A stretch of 64,000 nt of DNA from Thalassoglobus sp. JC818 (lineage in GTDB: Bacteria > Planctomycetota > Planctomycetia > Planctomycetales > Planctomycetaceae). Below are positions 49,301-58,413 of the stretch, piece after piece (positions within the stretch are counted from its first letter, which is position 1; each line of letters begins with the position of its first letter). Under the pieces are notes generated by a model that did not search any database, was not told where the DNA came from, and worked only from the letters and a program-made list of their open reading frames with translations. A program made the translations under genes and the position numbers. Location: the NCBI RefSeq assembly GCF_040717535.1, contig NZ_JBFEFI010000001.1, positions 992,001-1,056,000 of the forward strand, written 5' to 3'.

Positions 49301-52300
49301 TTGCCGTCAGTTCACCGCTTGCCTGAATTGATTCATAGCGTTGAATCGCAGCATCAATCTCTCCCTGCTCTGCATGCAATAGAGCCAGATGACGATCCCA
49401 ATCGTTCCCGGGAATGCTGGCTGACCATTGCTTGAGTTCAGTGACTAATTCTTGAGGACGATCGAAAACAATCAGCAGTTGGAACTTCAGTTGCTTCCAC
49501 GGTGTGGTTAGGTCAGCGGCTGGTTCCTGTTCATCGGAATCTTCATCTCGCTGATCCTGCTCTTCGATTGCCTGATCAATTTGACGATTGACGAACGACA
49601 GAAGTGTCTGAACCTGCGCATCGGTCGTCGACTTGTGAAGCGACAGTGAAATCACCGTATGCAACGCGCGCTCTCGCAGCAGGAGGTCGTTCCATCGATT
49701 CCACACCTCTTCATTCGTCTCCGTCGACTCATCGAAGTCCGTCGCTAAAGAGTCGAGGTATTCGCGGTCATTAATGAATTCCCAGCACTTGGTGAGCGAT
49801 GCGTCGAGCTTTTCGCCGAGGAAACCGTTCAGGCGAATCTGTTCCAGTTCGACCCATTCATAAAGCACCGAGTTTTCCGATTGAAGCTTCTCGCCGAGTC
49901 GACTCAAGCTTAAAGCGAGTCCTCTGTATGAATTTTCGACAGCTTGCTGCTGTTGTTCAGCAAGTTCACTGCGTGTCAGTTCCTGAAGGTCACCGCGATC
50001 CTGATTTTGGGATTGTTCCTTCAGAATCCGGTTCTGGATCATGGCATCGACGCAACGCTTCAATGCTGGAACTTGAGTTTGAATCTTGGCTGGCAGCGCC
50101 GCATCGTTCGCAGCGAGATCTTTCCAGACTGCGAAAGCTTCGTCCTCAATATCCTGTGTCCACGCTTTCGTCAGAAGCGAATCGAAGAATTGATTTCGTA
50201 TTTGGTTTCGGTAGTCCGCTGGTCCGGAGGAAATCCGTTCTCGGAAAAATTCCACGGATTCATTCGGGAAATGTCCGTCCAGCAACTTCTGCAACGCCTC
50301 ACCGAGTCGATAGCGATCCGACTGTCGAGATTCGGAGTTCCAGCGTTTGTAGCTGTGATTTCTGATCGTCTGCCATTCTTCGTCGGTGATCTGCCGGATT
50401 TCGATTCTGTCATCACCGTCAATAACAAGAAGTCGCCAGCGCTCGAGATATGTCTGAAACTGTAACCACTGATCAAGCGCAAGCCCGTCGTCCGCGAGCA
50501 TTCGCTGAAGGACTTCCCATCGGAAACGGTCTCCTTCATCGGTCTCCGAAAATGATCCGGCTGTTGCAATTGCATGAACAATCGGTTGCCGGTCAGCATG
50601 ATCGAGGCAGTACGTGGCAGTTCGCAAGAGTTCCGGCAACCACTTGTTGTCCATTCCATTCGCCCGATTGAGGCCGTGCCCTCCGCCGAATGCGAATTGG
50701 ATTGCAGCGTCGACTTTTCTCCGATCAAGTAGCGACAGTTCGCCTTCCTGACGAGCAATGGCGAGCCAGTCTCGGACGAGATTCTCCGCGTCCTCAATCT
50801 GTTCGAGCGAGATTTTCGCTGCGAGATAACGTGCATAGACACTCGTTGGAGTCGATTCCACGTTCATCCATTGCTCGAGAAACGCCAGCAGCTCCGTTTT
50901 CTTCCCCGTATTCGACAACAGGTCTGCATACGTTTCACGAAGACGAATGAGTTCCCATTCCTGCCAATGGTCTCCAAGTTCGATTCGTTCCGTGAGAAAC
51001 TGCTCCGCTTCGCTTTGTTGACCGCTTCGTACCAATAGTTGTGAGTGTGCGATCTGTAGATCGACGTTTTCCGGATACTCTTCTGTCAATTTCCGAGACA
51101 GAGCCAGTTCTTCTCCGCCCTGATCCGTCCGATTGAGCACTGCCTGCCACCGCTCATACCAATCGAGCATCGCATAATGAGAGTCCGGTTGATGGGCGAA
51201 ATTTGGACGAACGTTTTCGACGACCGGGCGATACGGAGGCCAGCCGATGATTGGATAGACCTCGGCGAGAGCATGTCTGACTCGATCAAGTTCGCCGACC
51301 GGTCGTATTCCCTGTTCCGTGCTTGCTGTCTCACCCAATTGCTTCAGGATCTCAACAAGCGTTTGCCGAGCGTCTTCCCGTCGACCGGAACTCTTTTCGA
51401 TTGAAATTCGGAGCCATCTGCTTCCATTCTGATCAACAGCGAGTTGTTCGAGGGACCGGAGATGTTCGAAGACTTGAGCCCAGCGTTGCGTCGTTCCGTA
51501 ATGACACAACATGACGAATTGATCTTCAGCTGTGCCTTTCCCCTCTTGAATGGCAGTCCGCGCGGCGGAAACTTTGGGAAGCGGTAGCGACAGCTCCAGA
51601 ACATTTTTTCGGCCTTGCATCACTTCTTCGAGTTGCGATTCGAAATCGAACCGCTCAAGTCCAGAGATTTCGTAGCTCGTCACTGCGAGGGGATGCTCCG
51701 GCTGAGATGGGACGGAAGATTCCACTTCCGTTGCCCACCAGCGATCGGCAATCAACACGAAGTTTCGGAATTCGACTCTTAACTCCACGACGCCGTCGCG
51801 AATCCGTTCCCAGTTCAGAAGAACCTTCTTTTGCGGGTCGATTTCATATTTCAGAATCAGCAGTTCAGTCGGATGAGTCAGCTGAAGAGTCTTGAACTCT
51901 TCCGACTCCGACGTGACTTCGGCCGTCCAGTCACGGTACTCCCGCGAGAGTCTCGTCAGTGAATAGTCCTGAAGCGGAAGTGGAATTCCTTCCTCGAACT
52001 CGTCAGGGATTTCGAGTTTCTGCCCGAGATGCAGAGCATGCGAGAAGACTCCGAGTGTCGTTCCACTTTTCCAGTTGACCACTGCTTCCTGATTGACTCC
52101 GCTCTTCAGAGAAGCCCAGGCATCGGGAGACCAGACGACGGTGGATTCACTCTTTGGAACGAGGCGATCAAAGCGGTCATCCCAAGTTCGAGCGCTCTGT
52201 TTGACTTGGATGCCGCCGTTCAACGCCTGGAGCGCGTCAATTCTGAGCAGGCTGTCCGTAAGTTCAATGGCTTCGTCAGACCATGTTCGACTTTCTTCAG

Positions 52301-55300
52301 CCGGAGCAGTTTCACTCTTGGCAATGTCAAGCTGTGGGAAGAGACGGATCCACGGCAGTTGAGATTGCTGCGGTCGACGGAATCCATTGTCGAAATACAA
52401 ACTCTCTCCGAGAAGCGATTCGGACCACCCTCGTGACAATATTTGAGGACGCACAAACAGGCTGATTTGGGCGAGACTCTCAGATCGTACGCCTGATCCA
52501 CCTCTTCCAGCATATCCGTCGTAATCATCGACAAACTGAAATCTCGTTCCAGCGTAGAGCCCCTGTTGTCGCAGTGCTGGAAGCTGGACTCCTCTTGATG
52601 AATCAAGAGGGATGCCCTTGTCGAGTGATCGTCCATTGAGATTGTCGAACCATTGAGTGTGGTCTCGTAGAATGAAGTCCTCTCGACCTCTACTCGGCTT
52701 GAAATCATAAAATCCGCTACGGTCTTCATATCGTTCACTCGTCCGTCCAAAGTGTTCCTGTCCCAATTTCGATTCGAACAGCTCCACGTTCTGAAAATCC
52801 CAGGTCTCTTGCCTGGAGAAACGCATTCCGAACATCAAGTCTGAACGTCGGGAGTTCTCATACGATCTCGTCGCTCCCCAGTAAGTCTGATTCTCAGGGA
52901 GCCCAAGCAATCGACCTGAGCGGACTCTTGTTCCGAGGTATTCATCGAACGAAGCTCCTTCGAGCGCGTTCTGCGAAAAGACATCGAAGTTTTCATTGCC
53001 TCGCCCGTATTGGCTTAAGGACTGCTGAAACTGCCGCATTAATCCCAGCCGCCAGCTGCCGGCGGTCTGCATCTGCTTTTGCTTCAACTCCTCATTTGCG
53101 GCAGTCTTTCCGTCAGCAAAAAAGCGTTCGCCATCGCGCATCCCGAATCGCTTTTTCACTCCGAAGCGTTCGCGATCTTCGTCCGTTTCGAGGACAAGCA
53201 AGGACGTGTACGGCGTGATGATGTGAAACTCTTCCGACAGTGCGATCACTTCGTCCTGAATCTGTTGAGTTGTTCCCTGTTGCAGGAGATGATCGAGGTG
53301 AGCCCGAGCCCACAATCGGGGAATGAATGAGTTTCCGTCTTCGCTGGGGTCGATTTGAATGCGAGCTACATAACGAACAGGTTGGCCATCTTGCGTTCCC
53401 GTGACGATCACCTGACCGAGTTGCATTTCTTGAGTTGGAAGAAATCGACCAACAATCGTTTGCTGAGTTCCCAGTGGAACATTGGGGAGCGACTCAGGAT
53501 AAACACCTGCGACTCGCACACCTTGAAAATCGACCTCAACGTTTTTCAGTCCTGGTGAAGTCAGTTCCTGCAGTAGATCCAAAGCCGCACGTCTCGCTGT
53601 CACCTCGCCCGAAATCTGACGCATCGACCCGGAGCCGATTCGACTCAGCCCCGAAAGAACTGTCGACTCATACGTTGAGCCCAGACTGACCGCGTGAAAT
53701 GCTGGCAGGTCGCCCGGTTGGTTTCGCGAACGATCTTGAGGGAAGTGTTTCTCAACGAGTCGATTCGCACGCTGCGCAAACTCGGCCGGATCGCTCTGAT
53801 GTGTTGCCACGATTCCGTCGCCGAGATAGATGACCTGCGACTTGGCAGATGCTCGTTGCAGCACAGAATCCATTGCCCGTTCGAGATCTGTCCATCCTAA
53901 AGAGACTCTCTCTTCAAGCTGCTCTTCAAGGACGTCCATCAGTTGATCATCTGGAGTCTGAAACCCTTCGGTGATCCAATCGGTCGTAACGTCTGTCGTG
54001 GCGACCTGCACTCGATCTTCTTCTCCGAGAGCTCCAAGCAACGTGCGGACGAAATCCAATTGCCGCGTTCTCATCACCTCGTCGATCGAACCGGATGTGT
54101 CACAGAGCAGAATGATCTCAATCGGTTCGGAGTTTCCAACAACAGAACGGGTCCATTCACCGCCAATGTCTGGAGGCATGAGCTGTAGTAGAAAGTATCC
54201 ATCTTCCCCGCGACGATGTGGAATCATGATGACGTCGTTCTCGCGCTGACTGACATCGCACACGACCTCAAAATCTGACTGAGGACGGTATTCCTGACTG
54301 CTGAATTCCAGTTCTGCGGAGTGTTCTGTGAGCGTCGTGCGACACGGATGCGTCGGACAATCGACAGCACTAAGAGGAACTCGAGAGTGAATCAGGCAAC
54401 GGATACTCAAGTCGCGAACCGGGTTCTTTTGCAGAAGTTCACTTCGTAATCCGTAGCTGTAACGAAAACGATCTCCCTGAAGCGGCAAGACTTGGGTGTA
54501 AGTGATTTTGATGCGTTTTTCCGAATGCGGTTCGATCGGAAAAACCCGAGCCTGAAAGACGTTCCCACCGGTCCACTCCAGAAGCCCCGGATCACGTTTC
54601 TCTCGGAGAATGGTTTCGTAGATCTCTCTGGCTCGCTGTTTTTCAACGATGTCCGCTTCAATCAGTTCTCCATGAATCCACATGCCGAACCCGCTGATCG
54701 AAGCATCTTGCGGCAGCGGGAAACGGAACTTCCCTTCAAGGCGGGAGTCGGTGTGATTCACGAAGGTCTCTTCAATCGTCGTTCGAGCGATTTGATCTCG
54801 AATTTCGACCGATACGTGATGTTCCCCGATGGTCAGTGGTGTCGACCGTCCATCAACCTCGACAATCAGTTCTCCAACCGAATCCGCTGCTTCCGTTCCT
54901 TCGTAACCAGCCAACCAATTCGGTGTGGAAGTGACCTCGACGAGCGAGTTCGTTCGATCAACTCGGAACAGATGTTTTCCAACCTCATTGACGGTGGTCT
55001 TCTCGCGATCCGGGCCAATGACCGCAATTTCGGGGCTGTTCGAGTCGAGATGAGAGACTTGTAGCCATCCGGAAACCACACGAACCTGGGATTCTGAAAC
55101 TAACTCGATGAGCGTACCCGGTCCGAGAATGAGTTTGTTTCCGGAAGTCATTTCGAGAGTGACTGCGTTGGCTCCTCGAACTTCAGTTCGGCACCAGTCC
55201 CCGACCCGCAAAGTGATGTCGTTGACGATCGGTGTCCAACGCTGATTGCCTAATGGACGGATTGAGACGAGCCCCTGAAAATCGGTCAGCGTCCCAATCC

Positions 55301-56201
55301 GATCTTCTTCCTTGAGATGCACCGGCACGCGAAACCGGTCTTCATCAACCGGCACATTGCGATGCAAAAGTGTCAGTTCCCCGATTGGCAATCTCGTCGA
55401 CGGACTTCCCCATTCCCGGAGCACGAGTCCCTTGAGGGCATTCGATTCTGTATCGACATAGATCTGCAATCGCAGCGATTCTCCCTGATCCTTGATCAAC
55501 GTACGAAAGACACGACACTCCGTCCCAGCGTACGAATCGAAGCCTTCCGGTTGCGCTTTCAGTTCTCGTACGCGATCGGAAAGTGGCACTCCCAGAAGCG
55601 AAAGAACATCGACTCTGCCATCGTCTCGCTGCCACGGATTCCGAGACACGTTGGTGACGACTGGTTCTTCGTCGGAAGCTTTGACTTGCCAGAGCCTTGA
55701 TCCACGTGCAATCCGATATTGAAGCGGCGAGTCCTGCCAACGAACGCGACTCGACTCCGAAATGAGAACTTTGGCGATGTCGTTACCTTTTCGGACAGTC
55801 AGCTCCAGCGACTCTGCCTGATCGAGTTCTTCAATAACTTCTCCCACCGTGAGAAGCGACGCCTGAGTGCTGGAAGTCGTTGCAAACCAACCGATGACAA
55901 TTGCCATCGCTGTCGTCGCTGCGAGAAGAAGGGTTCTCATGGAGCTTGTCCACTTTGGCTGGGGCACCGATTCGTGAATCGAAAGGGAAGCAGTTCGCAC
56001 AGACCGTTCACTCGGAACGTCGCCCGAGTGAATATCTTTGAAAGACTGGCTGGCGATTTGCCGTATTTCGCTGAGGCGTTGGAGATCGACATCAGCGGTC
56101 GAGATTTCAAGACTTCCCAGCAGCTCTTCAAATTGTCGGTCTTCATCTGAGGAAGACGAATCGTTTTCATCTCGATGATTCGGGAGTGACGAGTCAGTCA
56201 T
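46362..56201 (-). CDS. Giant FecR/VIT/VWA/TPR membrane protein, putative ECF sigma partner
   Basis: This predicted 3279-residue protein is far longer than typical family members. An acidic cytoplasmic N-terminus (about 1-87) is followed by one membrane helix (about 88-109), a FecR-like region (about 310-430, LVSIRPLGNQRWTP...VGDWCRTE), and a VIT domain (about 460-580, ARTTIEETFVNHT, KFRFPLPQDA, KQRAREIYE). A VWA domain has the MIDAS motif DTSGS near residue 701. A roughly 600-residue unassigned linker follows, then a C-terminal half of tandem helical repeats resembling TPRs. The start is the ATG at 56201, inside the sigma gene, with GAGGAGG upstream; the genes overlap as ATGACTGA. No HxxxCxxC zinc anti-sigma motif is seen. 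Most of the protein should be periplasmic. The anti-sigma or sensor role is inferred from context. Confidence 0.88.
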   Translation of the reverse strand: MTDSSLPNHRDENDSSSSDEDRQFEELLGSLEISTADVDLQRLSEIRQIASQSFKDIHSGDVPSERSVRTASLSIHESVPQPKWTSSMRTLLLAATTAMAIVIGWFATTSSTQASLLTVGEVIEELDQAESLELTVRKGNDIAKVLISESSRVRWQDSPLQYRIARGSRLWQVKASDEEPVVTNVSRNPWQRDDGRVDVLSLLGVPLSDRVRELKAQPEGFDSYAGTECRVFRTLIKDQGESLRLQIYVDTESNALKGLVLREWGSPSTRLPIGELTLLHRNVPVDEDRFRVPVHLKEEDRIGTLTDFQGLVSIRPLGNQRWTPIVNDITLRVGDWCRTEVRGANAVTLEMTSGNKLILGPGTLIELVSESQVRVVSGWLQVSHLDSNSPEIAVIGPDREKTTVNEVGKHLFRVDRTNSLVEVTSTPNWLAGYEGTEAADSVGELIVEVDGRSTPLTIGEHHVSVEIRDQIARTTIEETFVNHTDSRLEGKFRFPLPQDASISGFGMWIHGELIEADIVEKQRAREIYETILREKRDPGLLEWTGGNVFQARVFPIEPHSEKRIKITYTQVLPLQGDRFRYSYGLRSELLQKNPVRDLSIRCLIHSRVPLSAVDCPTHPCRTTLTEHSAELEFSSQEYRPQSDFEVVCDVSQRENDVIMIPHRRGEDGYFLLQLMPPDIGGEWTRSVVGNSEPIEIILLCDTSGSIDEVMRTRQLDFVRTLLGALGEEDRVQVATTDVTTDWITEGFQTPDDQLMDVLEEQLEERVSLGWTDLERAMDSVLQRASAKSQVIYLGDGIVATHQSDPAEFAQRANRLVEKHFPQDRSRNQPGDLPAFHAVSLGSTYESTVLSGLSRIGSGSMRQISGEVTARRAALDLLQELTSPGLKNVEVDFQGVRVAGVYPESLPNVPLGTQQTIVGRFLPTQEMQLGQVIVTGTQDGQPVRYVARIQIDPSEDGNSFIPRLWARAHLDHLLQQGTTQQIQDEVIALSEEFHIITPYTSLLVLETDEDRERFGVKKRFGMRDGERFFADGKTAANEELKQKQMQTAGSWRLGLMRQFQQSLSQYGRGNENFDVFSQNALEGASFDEYLGTRVRSGRLLGLPENQTYWGATRSYENSRRSDLMFGMRFSRQETWDFQNVELFESKLGQEHFGRTSERYEDRSGFYDFKPSRGREDFILRDHTQWFDNLNGRSLDKGIPLDSSRGVQLPALRQQGLYAGTRFQFVDDYDGYAGRGGSGVRSESLAQISLFVRPQILSRGWSESLLGESLYFDNGFRRPQQSQLPWIRLFPQLDIAKSETAPAEESRTWSDEAIELTDSLLRIDALQALNGGIQVKQSARTWDDRFDRLVPKSESTVVWSPDAWASLKSGVNQEAVVNWKSGTTLGVFSHALHLGQKLEIPDEFEEGIPLPLQDYSLTRLSREYRDWTAEVTSESEEFKTLQLTHPTELLILKYEIDPQKKVLLNWERIRDGVVELRVEFRNFVLIADRWWATEVESSVPSQPEHPLAVTSYEISGLERFDFESQLEEVMQGRKNVLELSLPLPKVSAARTAIQEGKGTAEDQFVMLCHYGTTQRWAQVFEHLRSLEQLAVDQNGSRWLRISIEKSSGRREDARQTLVEILKQLGETASTEQGIRPVGELDRVRHALAEVYPIIGWPPYRPVVENVRPNFAHQPDSHYAMLDWYERWQAVLNRTDQGGEELALSRKLTEEYPENVDLQIAHSQLLVRSGQQSEAEQFLTERIELGDHWQEWELIRLRETYADLLSNTGKKTELLAFLEQWMNVESTPTSVYARYLAAKISLEQIEDAENLVRDWLAIARQEGELSLLDRRKVDAAIQFAFGGGHGLNRANGMDNKWLPELLRTATYCLDHADRQPIVHAIATAGSFSETDEGDRFRWEVLQRMLADDGLALDQWLQFQTYLERWRLLVIDGDDRIEIRQITDEEWQTIRNHSYKRWNSESRQSDRYRLGEALQKLLDGHFPNESVEFFRERISSGPADYRNQIRNQFFDSLLTKAWTQDIEDEAFAVWKDLAANDAALPAKIQTQVPALKRCVDAMIQNRILKEQSQNQDRGDLQELTRSELAEQQQQAVENSYRGLALSLSRLGEKLQSENSVLYEWVELEQIRLNGFLGEKLDASLTKCWEFINDREYLDSLATDFDESTETNEEVWNRWNDLLLRERALHTVISLSLHKSTTDAQVQTLLSFVNRQIDQAIEEQDQRDEDSDEQEPAADLTTPWKQLKFQLLIVFDRPQELVTELKQWSASIPGNDWDRHLALLHAEQGEIDAAIQRYESIQASGELTASELRLLSDWYLLADEKELSRKTRFDSYWAMSENELLRELNNATRQLQSGQSTTSIDDDTLLCIQALTEKSGSAGSYYGHLSQLYAFTRDFRILKFVPDSILGTTQHRVYQGLQSFRNIMLNQLQEEAAADEMIAHLQKLQQQIQSGVVPRGADSNQRSLSLDLRALDLMEAMIEGKAATVPNQPGSHARSAAAALQRAFQHDWEKGERLQYANFLSQFETLENRAINADLRHVHETRESQLLSLYEDSAIGTHERAEIARIYATFRFQQSSDKDGALRFFENALDELAISHGGFIPFQSNGLVRSYAQLLEEVGQFYAAEQFVLKQRNALDSQTQQWVYEEYLTELYDHALRQNARVSLGEGEELSHAVLDRLGNLVARAGDREQREILLKISNTFVYLCHRSRTFNEDVVTRFENWANHELPKLLGPFESNDSGVINKVAEDLSNSVHPAVALEFLLDRFDEFPESLIFYRQDPWNVFGAKLASLREETSRKSGEGERKRITLLEQRLLKIALDQLRTELIQQRSPYQFIFHRYYAHYWSEKSDDFARMAQQVLRERSESPRTILYISVYLFEGLNQRDAAALTLSAAAERGLLDQAGFRKLVDNLHAVDQYRESIPFLKELRKEFPDDVSLWVQQIRAHARIGEWLETETLLTEAQEHFHRQGRWIEQNMIALANVFTEVGSHKLAAQFYEAAIALHQRSQPDRGIGNGVLSEYYRDLSKVYLRRDEPLKALDAASGAVVSWGRNQNNRDAAIENLRTTIAELSDLDVVVEELDRRADDSGADSPLIRKEIGRVWLQRKQYSKAVRQLKLAEELSSEDDEIQTLLVEAFDATGDREAAIQQRLVRIERNRHDLEAYIDLVHYPGVNSLLAERAATSIVESDPNGSATHQRLAEYRVKLQRWAEAIRHWERVIELSRNDPAGLIGLANTQIASGALDEAQETLRLLESTDWADHFENVDDEIKTIRAKLDGQRIQNLR

Positions 56202-56823
56202 TTGATTGCCCTCCTCTTTCCTCGACTCGAAGATATGCCTGCTGGAATTCCGCTCGAGCACGTCTCAACTTTGAACGGATGGAATTCGAAGATCCGCTGA
56301 ACAATTCCTGAAGCTCCTGAACACTGCGTCGATCCATGTAACGTGCCATCAGCAGTGCTGCGTATTCGCTGGATATTTCACCCAGCACCATCCGGACTCG
56401 CTCGGCAACTTCACTCTGTTGAAGAGCTGCGACCGGGTTTTCAGACAACTCATCTGCTTGGGCGATCATCGAGACATGTCGGACGACCGCAGGTTCTTTC
56501 TCCCGGCGGTGTCGTGCTTTCCTGCGAAAGTGGTCCGCAACCTGCCGATGGGCGATTCCCGTCAACCATTGCCAGACGGTGCCGATCTGATTGTCGTAGT
56601 GATCGATCCCTTTGATCGCCGCCAGAAAGACTTCCTGAACGACCTCAGCGACCGTTTCTCCGGGTTCACCAAGCAGTCGGGCGACATACTTCCAAACCCT
56701 GACCGAATGTCGATCGTAGAGTGACTCCCAGGCACTCTGATCACCGGAACGCACGCGCGCAACGAGATCGTTTTCATGAGACTGAGCGAGGCTGGGCGTC
56801 TGGTTCTTCAAATGGCCGTCCAT
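56194..56823 (-). CDS. ECF-type RNA polymerase sigma factor
   Basis: This 209-residue group IV sigma factor has region 2 (SAWESLYDRHSVRVWKYVARLLG, VQEVFLAAIKGID, TVWQWLTGIAHRQVADHFRRK) and region 4 (LMARYMDRRSVQELQELFSGSSNSIRSKLRRARAEFQQAY with a helix-turn-helix). It lacks regions 1 and 3, as is usual for ECF factors. The stop overlaps the giant gene start by eight bases, so the pair is translationally coupled. The start is the ATG at 56823. A promoter-like GGAATT/CGTCGA pair lies about 70-95 bases upstream, consistent with autoregulation. The signal it answers is unknown. Confidence 0.93.
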   Translation of the reverse strand: MDGHLKNQTPSLAQSHENDLVARVRSGDQSAWESLYDRHSVRVWKYVARLLGEPGETVAEVVQEVFLAAIKGIDHYDNQIGTVWQWLTGIAHRQVADHFRRKARHRREKEPAVVRHVSMIAQADELSENPVAALQQSEVAERVRMVLGEISSEYAALLMARYMDRRSVQELQELFSGSSNSIRSKLRRARAEFQQAYLRVEERGGQSND

Positions 56824-56891
56824 GCAATCTTTGCGGGCGGTGTGACGGAAGTTTGAAGTGACTTCTTCCGTACCTACAGAGAATTACGAAC

Positions 56892-56919
56892 TCGACGCTT
56901 GAGAGTGTCGCGGAATTCC
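56892..56919 (-). promoter_or_regulatory. Candidate ECF promoter of the sigma-giant operon
   Basis: On the minus strand, GGAATT and CGTCGA are separated by 16 bases, the usual ECF spacing. This site and the one at 58276-58303 agree at 10 of 12 box positions. Transcription would begin near 56885. Confidence 0.55.
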
Positions 56920-56962
56920 AAAAAAGAGACCGGAATTCACGAAACGGCCCGCATTAAAGAAG

Positions 56963-56996
56963 CGAACTCCGCACGGAACTGTCCATGCGGAGTTCG
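56963..56996 (-). terminator. Terminator of the 57038 gene
   Basis: CGAACTCCGCA and TGCGGAGTTCG form perfect 11-bp arms around a 12-base loop. On the minus strand a T-rich stretch (CTTCTTTAAT) follows, about 40 bases after the stop codon. Confidence 0.65.
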
Positions 56997-57037
56997 AAAG
57001 GTGGCTGAAAATCAATCAATGGCGCTCAGAGTGAATG

Positions 57038-58198
57038 TTAATTCCGCGTCCCAGGAATCTCACCGATTCTCTCGAGCTGAATGGCATTGAACATCGAGTA
57101 CGGACTTCCATCGCGGCGACTGGTAACCTTGAGCAGTTCACCCGCAGGGAGGTCGATTACGTACCGAACGTATTGATTTCCGTCCGAGAAAGGTTGTCCA
57201 CGAAAATCCCAGGTTCCGTCATTCCGAGTCGACTTTCCGGACAGCATCACGCCGGCGCATTCAACTTCAATCGCTGCGTTCTGGTCGGGTGCATCGCCGT
57301 GCGCAAAGACATAAACCGCATACGTCCCTTCGGGCAGATATCGCATTTCCAGCGAGAGATCCACGCATCTGCAGTTGTGGTAGATATACGCATGATACGG
57401 ACCATTTTCGCCCGCGATGCCCCATTCGCCGTCATTCTCTGAAACTCTCACTTCAACATCAGTCGCCGCACCATCAGCGGTCGAGAGTCCAGCGAGCGAA
57501 GTTTGTCCATACTCGATGAAGTTCCAGTGATCTGCCGCATCGCCAACAACTCCATGACGATCGACCTCTTCAGTTTGATGTGCGAAATTGAGGTTCCAAA
57601 TCTGATCGGCTCGAGTCAGGAAACCTGACTTCTTCGAGACTTGATCCTCGGCTCCGATCGATTGGGAATGAATCGTGAGAATAGCATCGCTGAGGTTCTG
57701 TACGTCTGAAGTGAAGTCAATCAGAGACGCCATCAACGCTGTGCCCTTCTCCAAATGTGAAGGAGTCACAAAACGGAACCGATCTCCCGACGACAGCAGC
57801 ACAGTCTCTTTGGAAAACCCATCTGGGGAGGCAACCGGATAGCAAAGCAGGATCGACGGCGAAGAAGCAGCCGGTGACGCCGCTTCGCCCCTGGCACTTT
57901 CTGATTCGTTCGCAGCCACGATGTAAACCTGATTCGGCTTAAGTGAAAAGCGAGCTGAAGACTTCTCAATACGAAGCTTCTTGCCGGGTGCAAAGAAGTT
58001 CTTCTCGTGCGAAACGAGGAGTTGATGTACTTCTCGACTTGGCCGAGACTCTGCCCTCTTCGCGAGGCGCGTTGCCTCGGTCACTCTCTTTTGCTCGCGA
58101 GTACTCTCTTCACCGAACGCAGAGCCTCTTGAGTCAACATTTAGGCCGGCAACAACACCCAACCCCACCAAGACCATCAGACAAATCGATCGCTGCAT
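57038..58198 (-). CDS. Secreted protein, candidate member of the ECF regulon
   Basis: This 386-residue protein has a signal peptide (MQRSICLMVLVGLGVVAGL, cleavage near SRGSA). The mature part has a charged Arg/Lys/Glu segment (about 35-60) and then a beta-rich body. Near the C-terminus are NGPYHAYIYHNCRCVDLSLEMRYLPEGTYAVYVFAHGD and NQYVRYVIDLPAGELLKVTS, a jelly-roll-like pattern of the kind seen in planctomycete extracellular proteins. No enzyme family is recognised. I chose the ATG at 58198, with GAGGTG upstream. A GGAACT/CGTCAA promoter-like pair lies about 80-105 bases upstream, matching the sigma operon's own. It has its own terminator. Confidence 0.78.
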   Translation of the reverse strand: MQRSICLMVLVGLGVVAGLNVDSRGSAFGEESTREQKRVTEATRLAKRAESRPSREVHQLLVSHEKNFFAPGKKLRIEKSSARFSLKPNQVYIVAANESESARGEAASPAASSPSILLCYPVASPDGFSKETVLLSSGDRFRFVTPSHLEKGTALMASLIDFTSDVQNLSDAILTIHSQSIGAEDQVSKKSGFLTRADQIWNLNFAHQTEEVDRHGVVGDAADHWNFIEYGQTSLAGLSTADGAATDVEVRVSENDGEWGIAGENGPYHAYIYHNCRCVDLSLEMRYLPEGTYAVYVFAHGDAPDQNAAIEVECAGVMLSGKSTRNDGTWDFRGQPFSDGNQYVRYVIDLPAGELLKVTSRRDGSPYSMFNAIQLERIGEIPGTRN

Positions 58199-58275
58199 CG
58201 CCCACCTCGCCAATCGGATTCGAGACTTTGACTCGCCGAAGATCCTTCAACGAGAATCAGACTATTGTGTCCTGT

Positions 58276-58303
58276 TTGACGAGTTTAAGACAAGACAAGT
58301 TCC
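58276..58303 (-). promoter_or_regulatory. Candidate ECF promoter of the secreted-protein gene
   Basis: On the minus strand, GGAACT and CGTCAA are separated by 16 bases, a classic ECF layout. It is nearly the same as the site before the sigma gene. Transcription would begin near 58269. Confidence 0.6.
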
Positions 58304-58356
58304 ACCAAGTTCGTCGTTGAACTGGTTTTCATCGAACAGAACTTGCGCAGAAACCT

Positions 58357-58381
58357 GACCGTCCCGCGATTTCGGACGGTC
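58357..58381 (-). terminator. Hairpin after the 58414 gene
   Basis: GACCGTCC and GGACGGTC are perfect 8-bp arms around a 9-base loop, about 33 bases past the stop on the minus strand. The downstream T-run is short. Confidence 0.5.
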
Positions 58382-58413
58382 GTCGAGAGCATGAATGCGG
58401 AATCGAAGATCAG

